Shown: positions 24,705 to 32,857, counted from the first letter of the stretch. The stretch is 60,654 nucleotides of DNA from Antribacter soli (GCF_021568775.1 NZ_JAKGSG010000012.1:1-60654), one strand, 5' to 3'. Notes: a model not told the origin generated them from the sequence alone. Numbers and translations: made by a program.

Positions 24705-25040
24705 ATGCGGTACCTGATGCTGGTCGTGTCCGCCCCCGACGAGCCGGACGACGGCCCGGCGCCCGACATCGAGGAGTGGGTGGCGAAGCACGACGCGAGC
24801 GGCGCCCGGATCCTCGGCGACAGGGTGCGCCCGCAGGAGGACGCGGTCGGCGTCCGTGTCCGCAAGGGCGAGGTGCTCGTCACGGACGGACCGTTCGCCG
24901 AGACGAAGGAGCAGGTCTTCGGGTTCGACGTGATCGAGGCGGCGGACCTCGACGAGGCCGTCGCGATCGCCGCCGGCCACCCGATGGCGTACCACGGGGC
25001 GCTCGAGCTCCGCCCGTTCTGGGCCGAGGAAGGTGCCTGA
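24705..25040 (+). CDS. YCII-related (DGPF) domain protein, first of tandem pair
   Basis: 111-aa single-domain YCII protein: MRYLMLVVSAPDE opening, DIEEWVAKHDASGARILGDR helix and VLVTDGPFAETKEQVFGFDV with the DGPF motif. GGGAGC precedes ATG 24705. Its stop is one base before the next YCII gene. The two share the runs WVAKHDASGAR and FDVIEAADLDEA, so they arose by tandem duplication. Function unknown; part of an ECF42 module. Confidence 0.88.
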   Translation: MRYLMLVVSAPDEPDDGPAPDIEEWVAKHDASGARILGDRVRPQEDAVGVRVRKGEVLVTDGPFAETKEQVFGFDVIEAADLDEAVAIAAGHPMAYHGALELRPFWAEEGA

Positions 25041-25041
25041 C

Positions 25042-25416
25042 ATGCGCTACCTCATGCTCATCCTGGAGGCCGACACTCCTGTCCGGGAACCCACCCCCGA
25101 CATCGCGGACTGGGTCGCGAAGCACGACGCGAGCGGCGCCCGCGTCATGGGCGAGCGGCTCCGGCCCGCAGCGGACGTGCGACGGGTCCAGGTCCGCGAC
25201 GGCCGCACAGTGGTCACGGACGGCCCCTTCTCGGAGACCAAGGAGGTCTTCGGCGGGTTCGACGTCATCGAGGCGGCCGACCTCGACGAGGCGCTCGCCA
25301 TCGCGGCCGAGCATCCCGGCGCGCACGGGGCCAGCACCATCGAGGTGCACCCGTTCTGGCCCACGGACGGCACTGCCGGTGCCACAGCCTGGACGCCGGG
25401 CGGCAGCGCCTCGTGA
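25042..25416 (+). CDS. YCII-related (DGPF) domain protein, second of tandem pair
   Basis: 124-aa YCII protein with MRYLMLILEADT opening and VVTDGPFSETKEVFGGFDVI. GAGGAAGG at 25026-25033, inside the end of the preceding gene, favours ATG 25042 over GTG 25033. A 15-residue Gly/Ala/Thr tail follows the domain. The stop overlaps the GTG of the sigma gene (GTGA), giving a coupled YCII-YCII-sigma operon. Confidence 0.87.
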   Translation: MRYLMLILEADTPVREPTPDIADWVAKHDASGARVMGERLRPAADVRRVQVRDGRTVVTDGPFSETKEVFGGFDVIEAADLDEALAIAAEHPGAHGASTIEVHPFWPTDGTAGATAWTPGGSAS

Positions 25417-26903
25417 GGTCCGCCGCCGGCCGGTCGCCCCGGGCGGTCACCCCGCCCGGGGTGCCGAGCGGCCCGGGTGACAAGGCGCACCCGGGCGAGC
25501 GACCGACGTCGGCCAGTGATGTCGGGACGGCCGTCACCGAGGCCTTCCGTGCCGAGTGGGGCCGCGTGCTGGCGGCGGTCGCCCGGAGCACCGGTGACCT
25601 GGACCTGGCGGAGGAGTGCGCGCAGGAGGCGTTCGCGACCGCGCTGCGGACGTGGGCGCGTGACGGCGTCCCCCAGCGCCCCGGCGCCTGGCTGACGACG
25701 ACCGCGCGGAACCACGCGCTGGACCGGCTCCGCCGTCGCCGCGTCGAGGGCGCCAAGGTGGCGACGGCGGCCCGGCTCGCGGAGCGGGTCGACGGCGTGC
25801 CCGGTACGGACGGCACCGGCGTCGCGGGCCCGGACCCGGTGGGCGCGGCCGTCGCGGACGCCCTCGACGAGTGGCCCGACGCCGAGGGCGACGAAGACCT
25901 GCTGCGCCTCGTGTTCGCGTGCTGCCACCCTGCCCTGCCGCTGGAGGGTCGGGTGGCGCTCACGCTGCGTTCCCTGACGGGCATGACGACGGCGCAGGTC
26001 GCCCGGGCGTTCCTCGTGCCGGAGACGACGATGGCGCAGCGCCTGACTCGCGCCAAGCGCCGCATCCGCTCCACGGGCATCACCTTCCGCGTGCCGCCGC
26101 CGGAGCTGCTGCGGGAGCGGGTGTCCGCGGTGCTTGCCGTCCTGTACGTCCTGTTCACCGAGGGGTACGACGCGTGGGCCGAGCCCGCGCAGCACGTCGC
26201 GGGCTGCGCCGAGCGGCGTGCCCTCGCGGACGACGCCGTGCGCTGCGCCCGCCTCGTCGCACGGCTCCTCCCCGACGAGCCGGAGGCGCGCGGCCTCCTC
26301 GCGCTGCTCCTGCTGCAGCACGCCCGGCGGGACGCCCGCCTCGCCGCTCCGCCCGCTGCCGCCCCGCCCGCGGCAGCGACGGTGCCGGTGTCGGAGCCGG
26401 TCCTGCTGGAGGAGCAGGACCGGACGCTGTGGCGCGGGGACGAGATCGCGGAGGGTCTGCGGGTCCTCGACGACGCGCTGGCCGAGCGGAGGCCGGGGCC
26501 GTACCAGGTGCAGGCCGCGATCGCGGCGCTGCACAGCTCAGCGCCGTCGGCCGGGGAGACGGACTGGGCGGAGATCGTCGGGCTCTACGACGTGCTGGTC
26601 ACCATGACGCCCTCGCCCGTCGTGCTGCTGAACCGGGCGGTCGCGGTGGCGATGCTGCGCGGGCCGGACGCAGGCCTCGAGGCGCTGGGCGTGGTGGCGG
26701 ACGCCCCGGAGCTGGCGGCGTACCACCTGCTCCCGGCGACACGCGCCGACCTGCTCCGCCGCGCCGGCCGGCCCCTGGAGGCGGCGACCGAGCTGCGGCG
26801 CGCGCTGGCCCTGGTGGACCGCGAGGGTGACCGGAGGCTGCTGGCACGGCGGCTGGCCGAGGTCGGCGCGGAGCCGGCAGAGGCTCCCCGTGGAGCGTCC
26901 TGA
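25413..26903 (+). CDS. ECF42-type RNA polymerase sigma factor, copy 2
   Basis: 496-aa sigma factor. A 40-residue disordered leader comes first (Pro/Gly-rich, unusual; a start nearer 25520 is conceivable), then region 2 (FRAEWGRVLAAVARSTGDLD, LTTTARNHALDRLRRRR), region 4 (EGRVALTLRSLTGMTTAQVA, RAFLVPETTMAQRLTRAKRR) and the long DUF6596/TPR-like extension (AVLYVLFTEGYDAW, YHLLPATRADLLRRAGRPLE). GTG 25413 overlaps the YCII stop. It differs clearly from the sigma at 4033, so this is an old paralogue with its own target set, not a recent copy. Confidence 0.9.
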   Translation: MRSAAGRSPRAVTPPGVPSGPGDKAHPGERPTSASDVGTAVTEAFRAEWGRVLAAVARSTGDLDLAEECAQEAFATALRTWARDGVPQRPGAWLTTTARNHALDRLRRRRVEGAKVATAARLAERVDGVPGTDGTGVAGPDPVGAAVADALDEWPDAEGDEDLLRLVFACCHPALPLEGRVALTLRSLTGMTTAQVARAFLVPETTMAQRLTRAKRRIRSTGITFRVPPPELLRERVSAVLAVLYVLFTEGYDAWAEPAQHVAGCAERRALADDAVRCARLVARLLPDEPEARGLLALLLLQHARRDARLAAPPAAAPPAAATVPVSEPVLLEEQDRTLWRGDEIAEGLRVLDDALAERRPGPYQVQAAIAALHSSAPSAGETDWAEIVGLYDVLVTMTPSPVVLLNRAVAVAMLRGPDAGLEALGVVADAPELAAYHLLPATRADLLRRAGRPLEAATELRRALALVDREGDRRLLARRLAEVGAEPAEAPRGAS

Positions 26904-26940
26904 AAGGCCGGCGGGACAAGGATCATGCGGCGCGCGTCAG

Positions 26941-26970
26941 AAGCTCCCCGCGGTGGTCCGCGGGGAGCTT
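26941..26970. terminator. Bidirectional intrinsic terminator
   Basis: AAGCTCCCCGCGG (26941-26953), loop TGGT, and a perfect 13-bp complement (26958-26970) between the convergent sigma and greA genes. A and T runs at the stem base make it a good terminator both ways. Confidence 0.85.
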
Positions 26971-27020
26971 TGACAACGTGCGAGGCGGACCGCACACCGC
27001 CGGCGTGGGTCGGGAGCGCT

Positions 27021-27503
27021 TCAGCCCTGGAAGGGCTTGGCGTCCGTGATCTCCACGGAGATCTCGCGACCGTTCGGCGCCGTGTAGCTCGTGGTCTCGC
27101 CGATGGTCTTGCCGAGGATCGCCGCGCCCAGGGGGGACGTCGGAGAGAACACGTCGAGGTCGGTGGTCCCGGCCATCTCGCGGGAGCCCAGGAGGAAGGC
27201 CATCTCGTCGCCCGCGACGAGAGCGGTCACGACCATGCCGGGCTCGACCGTGCCACTGTCGGACGGTGTGCCGATCTCTGCGTTGCGCAGCTTCTCCGTG
27301 AGCTCGCGAATGCGCGCCTCGTTCTTGGCCTGCTCCTCGCGGGCGGCGTGATATCCGCCGTTCTCCTTGAGGTCGCCCTCGTCACGGGCCGCGGCGATGC
27401 GCTCGGCGATCTCAGTGCGGTAAGGGCCGGACAGGTGCTCCAGCTCCGCCTTGAGCCGGTCGTGCGCTTCCTGGGTGAGCCAGGTGACAGAAGCGTCGGT
27501 CAC
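27021..27503 (-). CDS. greA: Transcription elongation factor GreA
   Basis: 160-aa factor that rescues backtracked RNA polymerase. N-terminal coiled coil (residues about 10-75) with acidic tip in AARDEGDLKENGGYHAAREE; C-terminal FKBP-like domain with TSYTAPNGREISVEITDAKP. AAAGGAG lies 9 bp ahead of GTG 27503. A good promoter is at 27625-27653 and a strong terminator at 26941-26970, so it is monocistronic. Confidence 0.94.
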   Translation of the reverse strand: MTDASVTWLTQEAHDRLKAELEHLSGPYRTEIAERIAAARDEGDLKENGGYHAAREEQAKNEARIRELTEKLRNAEIGTPSDSGTVEPGMVVTALVAGDEMAFLLGSREMAGTTDLDVFSPTSPLGAAILGKTIGETTSYTAPNGREISVEITDAKPFQG

Positions 27504-27624
27504 GGGGGCTCTCCTTTCGTGGTTGCTCGTTCGAGCGACAGTGGCCGCGCGCGTGCCCACCGACGGGAGCTCCACCGGGTGAGAGCACGCGCGTCGGCCG
27601 ATCAACACAGCGTGTGAATCTCTT

Positions 27625-27653
27625 AGGATACCAAATGCCCGTTCCGAGGTCAG
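27625..27653 (-). promoter_or_regulatory. Sigma-A-like promoter of greA
   Basis: On the minus strand CTGACC (-35, complement of 27648-27653), 17-bp spacer, TATCCT (-10, complement of 27625-27630), in an AT-rich patch. Leader of about 115 nt to the GTG start. Confidence 0.55.
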
Positions 27654-27763
27654 GGTATTCCGAGCCCCGTCCGATTCGTGGCATCGCCAGATGCAAAGTC
27701 AAGGACTGGACGGGATCAAGGTTCCGTCAAGGATAGGTCCGCGGCGCCTCGATGACCAGGGGT

Positions 27764-28258
27764 TCAGGGTTCGACGACGCAGTCGTCGACCACGCCGGTC
27801 GTCGCTCGCTCCGTGGTGCGCACCTCGGCCGTGTACCGCGCGGTGCGGTCCTCGTTCGGCCCGACCTGGACCTGGAGCGCGCCGACCTGGGCGTACGAGG
27901 GGTTCAGGGCGACGAGCGTGCAGGTCGCGCGCATGCCGGGCGGCATGCTGACGTCGAACGTCACGTCGACCTGCTCGGCGCTCACGATCGAGAAGCCCAC
28001 GTCCGTGAACGACACGGGGTCCTGGCGCTGCTGCTCCACCGCGAACCATGCGGCGACCGCCACGCCGGCGGCGAGCGCGACCCCGATCGCCACGCGAGCG
28101 CCCGCACCGAGGCGCCCGCGGGCGCGGCCGTGACCGTACCTGTCCGCGAGGTACTCGTCGTCGGCGGCCACGGCGGCGGCGTCCGCGCCGGCCTGCGGGC
28201 CGACCGCGGAACCGGCCTCGGTGCCGACCTTCGGTGACGGTTCGTGTGGGTGGCTCAT
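27764..28258 (-). CDS. DUF4307 domain membrane protein
   Basis: 164-aa protein with a 55-residue cytoplasmic acidic head, one transmembrane helix (ARVAIGVALAAGVAVAAWFAV, about 59-79) and an extracytoplasmic DUF4307 domain (VSFTDVGFSIVSAEQVDVTF, MPPGMRATCTLVALNPSYAQ). The actinobacterial family has no assigned role and is regularly found beside mca and greA, as here. ATG 28258 chosen because it begins the MSHPHE-type head; mca diverges 74 bp away. Confidence 0.87.
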   Translation of the reverse strand: MSHPHEPSPKVGTEAGSAVGPQAGADAAAVAADDEYLADRYGHGRARGRLGAGARVAIGVALAAGVAVAAWFAVEQQRQDPVSFTDVGFSIVSAEQVDVTFDVSMPPGMRATCTLVALNPSYAQVGALQVQVGPNEDRTARYTAEVRTTERATTGVVDDCVVEP

Positions 28259-28332
28259 GATTCCATTGTCCCTGAGCCTCGGCCGATCCCGACCCGGCAA
28301 CCATGACGCCTCGACCACACACGGAGGAACCG

Positions 28333-29259
28333 GTGTCCGTAGCCCAGCGCGAGCCGCTGCGCCTGATGGCGGTGCACGCGCACCCCGACGACGAGTCCAG
28401 CAAGGGGGCCGCCACCATGGCCCGCTACGTCTCCGAGGGGGTGGAGGTCCTCGTCGTCACGTGCACGGGGGGTGAGCGCGGTGACGTGCTCAACCCGACG
28501 TTCGCGCTGCCCGAGGGCCACGACATGTCGTCCCTGGAGGGCACGGCCGCGCTGCGACGCGTGGAGATGGCCGCCGCGGCGGCCGTGCTCGGCGTGCGCC
28601 AGCACTGGCTCGGCTTCGTCGACTCGGGCCTGCCGGAGGGCGACCCGCTGCCGCCGCTGCCCGAGGGTTGCTTCGCACTCGTTCCGCTCGAGGAGGCGGC
28701 GCGCCCGCTGGTCGAGCTGGTGCGCGAGTTCCGCCCGCACGTCATGACGACGTACGACCCGTCGGGCGGCTACCCCCACCCCGACCACATCAAGTCCCAC
28801 GAGGTGGCGTTCGAGGCGTTCCACGCCGCGGCGGACCCGGAGCGCTACCCGGGCACGGGCGAGGCGTGGGCCGTGCGCAAGCTGTACTACGACCACGGCT
28901 TCTCGATGGACAGCATCCGCACCGTCCACGAGGCGATGGAGGGCGCCGGCCTGGAGTCGCCGTTCGGGGAGTGGGTCGAGTCCCGCACCGCGCGCGAGAT
29001 CCCGGAGCGCCCGGTCACCACGCGCGTGCCGGTCGCGGCCTGGTTCCCGCAGCGGGACGCGGCGCTCATCGCCCACGCCTCGCAGATCGACCCGAACGGC
29101 TTCTTCTTCGCCGTCCCGCGCGACCTGGAGGCCGACGTGTGGCCGTGGGAGGAGTACGAGCTGGCCGAGTCCCGCGTGCCGCTCCCGCAGCCGGAGCCGG
29201 GCACGTACGAGGACGACCTGTTCGCGGGCGTGCGCGAGGGCGCAGAGGTGTCCGCGTGA
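28333..29259 (+). CDS. mca: Mycothiol S-conjugate amidase Mca
   Basis: 308-aa zinc amidase of the LmbE/PIG-L family that cleaves mycothiol conjugates of toxins, freeing a mercapturic acid for export; a marker of mycothiol-making actinobacteria. AVHAHPDDESSKGAATMARY carries the first zinc ligands (HPDDE), and YPHPDHIKSHEVAFEAF the third. Mca rather than the deacetylase MshB is favoured by CTGGERGDVLNP and the long QIDPNGFFFAVP tail. GGAGGA (28323-28328) supports GTG 28333; an upstream ATG 28303 is not supported. Confidence 0.92.
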   Translation: MSVAQREPLRLMAVHAHPDDESSKGAATMARYVSEGVEVLVVTCTGGERGDVLNPTFALPEGHDMSSLEGTAALRRVEMAAAAAVLGVRQHWLGFVDSGLPEGDPLPPLPEGCFALVPLEEAARPLVELVREFRPHVMTTYDPSGGYPHPDHIKSHEVAFEAFHAAADPERYPGTGEAWAVRKLYYDHGFSMDSIRTVHEAMEGAGLESPFGEWVESRTAREIPERPVTTRVPVAAWFPQRDAALIAHASQIDPNGFFFAVPRDLEADVWPWEEYELAESRVPLPQPEPGTYEDDLFAGVREGAEVSA

Positions 29260-29621
29260 ACGCGTTCCTGCTCCTGGCCGCCGCCGACCCGTCGCCGAAC
29301 CCCACCGGAGGGACGCTGCGCCCGGGCCTCACCGAGACCGACGTGTCGCCGGGCCTCATCGGCTTCCTCGTGACGTTCGCGATCGCCGCGGCATGTGTCC
29401 TGCTCTTCGTCTCGCTCACCAAGCACCTGCGCAAGGCGCGGCGCAACGCCGAGGACCTGGGCCTGCCTGTCGAGCGGCGACAGAGCATCGGCTTCCGCCG
29501 CGACGACGAGGCCTCGGCTCCGGCCGAGGGTGGCAACGGGCCGCGCGGCGACGCTGCCCGTGGTGGCGAGGCGCCTGGCAGCGAGGAGGCCGACGGCGGC
29601 CGGGGTGTCTCGGGTGGCTGA
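29256..29621 (+). CDS. Small single-pass membrane protein downstream of mca
   Basis: 121-aa protein starting at GTG 29256, overlapping the mca stop (GTGA). It has a short Ala/Pro-rich outer part, one helix (SPGLIGFLVTFAIAAACVLL, about 31-50) and a basic then acidic cytoplasmic tail (TKHLRKARRNAEDLG, QSIGFRRDDE). A comparable small membrane protein follows mca in other actinobacteria, mycobacteria included. Role unknown; coupling suggests a tie to mycothiol detoxification. Confidence 0.8.
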   Translation: MNAFLLLAAADPSPNPTGGTLRPGLTETDVSPGLIGFLVTFAIAAACVLLFVSLTKHLRKARRNAEDLGLPVERRQSIGFRRDDEASAPAEGGNGPRGDAARGGEAPGSEEADGGRGVSGG

Positions 29622-30465
29622 CGCCGGGGCTGACGCGGTGCACCGGGACGGGCGTCCGGCGTCGGGCAGCGAGACCGTGCGTGTGACCGTGGCTCAGGTG
29701 GCCGTCTCGGACGACCACGTCGCGAACCGCGTGGTCGCGGCTGACGCGTTCCGGTCGGCGGCGCGCGTGCACGCCGAGCTGCTGGTGCTGCCGGAGTACG
29801 CCTCGGGCTACGACCGGGGCGGCGTCGGGGCCGAGCACGCGGAGCCGCTCGAAGGGCCGTTCGTCGCGAACCTGCGGCGCCTCGCGCGAGAGCACGGGAT
29901 CGCGGTGATCGCGGGGACGACGCTGCCCGGGTCGTCGGGCCGGGCCGTGAATGCGGTCGTGGCGGTCGACGGGGCGGGCGAGCTCGCCGGGGTGTACCGC
30001 AAGGTCCACCTGTACGACGCGTTCGGGACGCGCGAGTCTGACCGCCTGGAGCCCGGACAGGCCGACGCGCCGCCGCTCGTGCTGCGCGTCGGAGCGCTGA
30101 CGTTCGGGGTGCTGACCTGTTACGACCTGCGGTTCCCGGAATCGGCGCGGCGCGTGGTCGACGCGGGCGCGGACGTGCTCGTGTACCCGTCGGCGTGGGT
30201 GGCCGGCCCGCTCAAGGCCGAGCAGTGGCGCACGCTGCTGCAGGCTCGAGCGATCGAGAACACGTCGATAGCGATCGGCGTGGGGATGGCGGGGAAGGGC
30301 GTGACCGGGCGGTCGGTGCTCGTGGGCCCGGACGGCGTCGTGGGGCTGGAGCTGGGTGACAAGCCGGACATCCGCACGGTGGACCTCGACCCGGCTGGTG
30401 TGGCAGCGGTGCGGGCGGCGAACCCCTCGCTCGAGAACCGGCGCTACACGGTCGTGCCGAGGTAG
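29614..30465 (+). CDS. Carbon-nitrogen hydrolase (nitrilase superfamily)
   Basis: About 283 aa; cytosolic C-N hydrolase. The catalytic Glu-Lys-Cys triad is visible: E in LLVLPEYASGYD, K in VYRKVHLYDAF, C in GVLTCYDLRFPE. Closest layout is the omega-amidase / deaminated-glutathione amidase type, but the substrate is not certain. Start is uncertain: GTG 29614 overlaps the previous stop, while GTG 29677 right before VTVAQVAVS would give 262 aa, the common length. The TAG stop is part of a mirrored repeat (30456-30518). Confidence 0.87.
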   Translation: MADAGADAVHRDGRPASGSETVRVTVAQVAVSDDHVANRVVAADAFRSAARVHAELLVLPEYASGYDRGGVGAEHAEPLEGPFVANLRRLAREHGIAVIAGTTLPGSSGRAVNAVVAVDGAGELAGVYRKVHLYDAFGTRESDRLEPGQADAPPLVLRVGALTFGVLTCYDLRFPESARRVVDAGADVLVYPSAWVAGPLKAEQWRTLLQARAIENTSIAIGVGMAGKGVTGRSVLVGPDGVVGLELGDKPDIRTVDLDPAGVAAVRAANPSLENRRYTVVPR

Positions 30466-30518
30466 AACGGGCCGAGGTAGAACCGCACAGGTCCTACCTC
30501 GGCAGGTCCTACCTCGCC
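30456..30518. terminator. Double mirrored repeat / bidirectional terminator holding both stop codons
   Basis: GCCGAGGTAGAAC occurs at 30456-30468 and again at 30471-30483; the complement (GTCCTACCTCGGC and GTCCTACCTCGCC) follows twice at 30491-30518. Several alternative hairpins can form. The TAG stops of the convergent nitrilase and hemolysin III genes are both inside GAGGTAG units. Confidence 0.7.
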
Positions 30519-31282
30519 GTCGCCGCCAGGAAGATCGCGACCGTGTGGCACGCGAAGCCGACGACGGTGAGCACGTGAAAGATCTCGTGGAAGCCGAACC
30601 AGCGGGGGCTGGGGTTGGGCTTCTTGGTCCCGTACACGACCGCGCCCAGGGTGTAGGCGAGGCCGCCACCCGCGACGAGCCACACGATCGCAGGCCCGCC
30701 GCCCGCCCAGAACTGCCCCATGTACCCGACGGCGACCCAGCCGAGCGCGACGTAGACCGGTACGTAGACCCAGCGCGGGGCGTTGAGCCACAGGATGCGG
30801 GCGAGCAGGCCCAGCAGGGCGCCGCCCCACACGATGGCGAGCAGGATCGTGGCGGTGCGCGGCGGCAGCAGGAGCACCGCGAGGGGCGTGTACGTACCCG
30901 CGATGATGAGGAAGATGTTCGAGTGGTCGGCCCGCCGCAGGGCGGCCGCGACGCGGGCGGACCACGTACCGCGGTGGTACACCGCGCTGGTGCCGAACAG
31001 CAGGCACGCCGTGAGCGCGAAGATCGCGCACGCCACCTTCCCGGCGACGGGCGGTGCGAGCACGACGAGCACGATGCCGGCGGCGAGCGTCAGGGGGAAG
31101 GTCCCGGCGTGGATCCAGCCACGCAGACGGGGCTTGATCTGCTCCACCGTCCCGGCGACGCCGGCGGCCACGTTGGCGACTGCCTCACCGACGCTCTCGC
31201 GCACGTCGCCGAGGGTGTCACCGACCTTGGCGAGGTCGAAGCGGTCGGCCTTGCGGCCCTGCCGCTGGTCTTCAGCTACCAC
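30509..31282 (-). CDS. Hemolysin III family (PAQR) membrane protein
   Basis: 257-aa seven-helix membrane protein. Family blocks: FGTSAVYHRGTWS, RADHSNIFLIIAGTYTPLA and FGFHEIFHVLTVVGFACHTV, which hold the conserved histidines and serine of PAQR proteins thought to bind zinc and act as lipid hydrolases. The first 50 residues are a soluble amphipathic stretch (DTLGDVRESVGEAVANVAAG). GGAGGAGG seven bases before GTG 31282 decides the start. Divergent from the isoprenyl transferase across a region with repeated CGTAGGTT sites. Confidence 0.9.
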   Translation of the reverse strand: MVAEDQRQGRKADRFDLAKVGDTLGDVRESVGEAVANVAAGVAGTVEQIKPRLRGWIHAGTFPLTLAAGIVLVVLAPPVAGKVACAIFALTACLLFGTSAVYHRGTWSARVAAALRRADHSNIFLIIAGTYTPLAVLLLPPRTATILLAIVWGGALLGLLARILWLNAPRWVYVPVYVALGWVAVGYMGQFWAGGGPAIVWLVAGGGLAYTLGAVVYGTKKPNPSPRWFGFHEIFHVLTVVGFACHTVAIFLAATAR

Positions 31283-31328
31283 GGATCCTCCTCCGTCGCG
31301 GGGCGCGGCCACGGTCCGCCCGGTGCCG

Positions 31329-31373
31329 CCTACGCTCTAACTTACGCAAGCGTAGGTTACGCGGCCGTAGGTT
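31329..31373. promoter_or_regulatory. Cluster of palindromic operator-like sites
   Basis: CCTACGC (31329-31335) pairs with GCGTAGG (31350-31356); within, TACGCAAGCGTA (31343-31354) is a dyad, and CGTAGGTT repeats at 31351-31358 and 31366-31373. They lie 47-91 bp upstream of the hemolysin III start, in an AT-richer patch, and look like a binding region for a dimeric repressor (TetR type). Regulator not identified. Confidence 0.5.
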
Positions 31374-31556
31374 CATGCCACGCGTTGTGAAGATACTGCG
31401 GCCGGATCGGGGGAGGTGCTCGGAAGCCGTCCACGCCGCCTCGTGGCGGCGCAGAGGGGCTGGTGCGGCGAGGTAGCGTTGTCCCGCCGGTCGGCCGGTC
31501 CGCCCGCGCCGCCCGCCGGGAGGCGGGCGCCTCTCGACGACCTGACAGAGGTGTCC

Positions 31557-32318
31557 GTGCGCCTGCCCCGCCCGCTCTACCGGCTCTACGAGCGTCGCCT
31601 GGCCGCGACCCTGGTCGGCGCGACGTTGCCGAGGCACGTGGGCGTCATCCTGGACGGTAACCGCCGCTGGGCGAAGTCGTTCGGCAAGACCGCCGTGACG
31701 GGACACCGGCAGGGCGCGGACAAGATCGCGGAGTTCCTGGGCTGGGCCGAGCCGCTCGGCATCGAGGTCGTCACCCTGTGGATGCTGTCCACGGACAACC
31801 TCGCGCGCTCCGCCGAGGAGCTGACCAACCTGCTCGACATCATCGAGGACGCGGTGCGCGACCTCGCCGACTCGGGCCGGTGGCGCCTGCGCGTCGTCGG
31901 CCGCCTGGACCTGCTGCCCACGCGGCTCGCCGCGGCACTGCGCGAGGCCGCCGAGCGGACCGACGGGGTGCAGGGCCTGCAGGTCAACGTCGCCGTGGGG
32001 TACGGCGGCCGGCACGAGATCGCCGACGCCGTGCGCGCGTACCTCACCGAGCAGGCGAAGAACGGCGCCACGCTCGCCGAGCTCGCCGAGAGCATCGACG
32101 TCGAGCACATCGCCGAGCACCTCTACACCAAGGGTCAGCCCGACCCCGAGCTCGTCATCCGCACGAGCGGCGAGCAGCGCATCGGCGGCTTCCTCATGTG
32201 GCAGAGCGCACACTCCGAGTTCTACTTCTGCGAGGCGTACTGGCCCGCATTCCGCCGTGTCGACTTCCTGCGCGCCCTGCGCGACTACTCGTTGCGGGAG
32301 CGTCGCCTCGGACGCTGA
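31557..32318 (+). CDS. Isoprenyl transferase (cis-prenyl diphosphate synthase)
   Basis: 253-aa enzyme that extends isopentenyl chains to undecaprenyl/decaprenyl-type diphosphate, the lipid carrier for cell-wall and polysaccharide synthesis. Catalytic D is in GVILDGNRRWAKS; TGHRQGADKIAEFLGWAEPL, STDNLARSAEEL and the C-terminal LVIRTSGEQRIGGFLMWQSA and SEFYFCEAYWPAF are family signatures. GTG 31557 has AGAGG at good distance; GTG 31551 is two codons earlier. Many actinobacteria have two such enzymes, so I do not assign uppS. Confidence 0.92.
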   Translation: MRLPRPLYRLYERRLAATLVGATLPRHVGVILDGNRRWAKSFGKTAVTGHRQGADKIAEFLGWAEPLGIEVVTLWMLSTDNLARSAEELTNLLDIIEDAVRDLADSGRWRLRVVGRLDLLPTRLAAALREAAERTDGVQGLQVNVAVGYGGRHEIADAVRAYLTEQAKNGATLAELAESIDVEHIAEHLYTKGQPDPELVIRTSGEQRIGGFLMWQSAHSEFYFCEAYWPAFRRVDFLRALRDYSLRERRLGR

Positions 32319-32380
32319 CCCGATCGGCCGCAGGTAGCGTTTCTGGTGGTGGGGGACGAACGACGGGGGGAGATGGAGAG

Positions 32381-32857
32381 ATGGAGCGGCCGGCGCGAGC
32401 GTCTGCCCGTGATACGGCGCAGACCTGGGAGTCGATCTTCCGCACCCAGGTGACGCTGATGCGGCGCCTCCTTGCCGACGACATCTGGGGCGACCTCAGC
32501 ATGCGCGAGTACGACGTCCTCTTCACGCTGTCCGGCGCACCCGGGGGAAGCCTGCGGCTGCGCGACCTCAACGAGGCGATCCTCATGGCGCAGTCGTCAC
32601 TGTCGCGCATGGTCGAGCGCCTCGAGGCGCGCGGGCTCGTCGTCCGCGCGCCCGCCCCCGACGACGGTCGCGGCACCCTGGTCGCCCTCACCGTGGAGGG
32701 CGCCCGCATCCAGAAGGAGCTCGGGCGGGCACACGTCCGGTCGATCGACCACTATGTCGGCGGTGTGCTCGACGCCGGCGAGATGGCGACCCTGCGCGGG
32801 CTGCTGGACCGCCTGCGAGCGGCCCAGGCGGACATCCCGGACCACAGGGACTCCTGA
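32381..32857 (+). CDS. MarR family transcriptional regulator
   Basis: 158-aa dimeric winged-helix regulator: LADDIWGDLSMREYDVLFTL (helices 1-2), LRLRDLNEAILMAQSSLSRM with recognition helix, and wing VVRAPAPDDGRGTLVALT. GGGGGAG lies ahead of ATG 32381. Target unknown; flanked by the isoprenyl transferase and a membrane glycosyltransferase-like gene on the same strand, without a clear partner transporter. Confidence 0.88.
   Translation: MERPARASARDTAQTWESIFRTQVTLMRRLLADDIWGDLSMREYDVLFTLSGAPGGSLRLRDLNEAILMAQSSLSRMVERLEARGLVVRAPAPDDGRGTLVALTVEGARIQKELGRAHVRSIDHYVGGVLDAGEMATLRGLLDRLRAAQADIPDHRDS

Noticed and set aside
3608-26903. The two YCII-sigma modules as a recent segmental duplication
   Set aside because: The sigma factors and YCII proteins differ throughout and the flanking genes are unrelated; an old paralogy fits better.
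27504-27763. Possible tRNA or small RNA in the gap upstream of greA
   Set aside because: No cloverleaf or CCA end; the AT-rich part is explained by the greA promoter and leader.
30509-31282. Hemolysin III as a virulence toxin
   Set aside because: The family name is historical; the protein is a seven-helix PAQR membrane protein common in soil actinobacteria.
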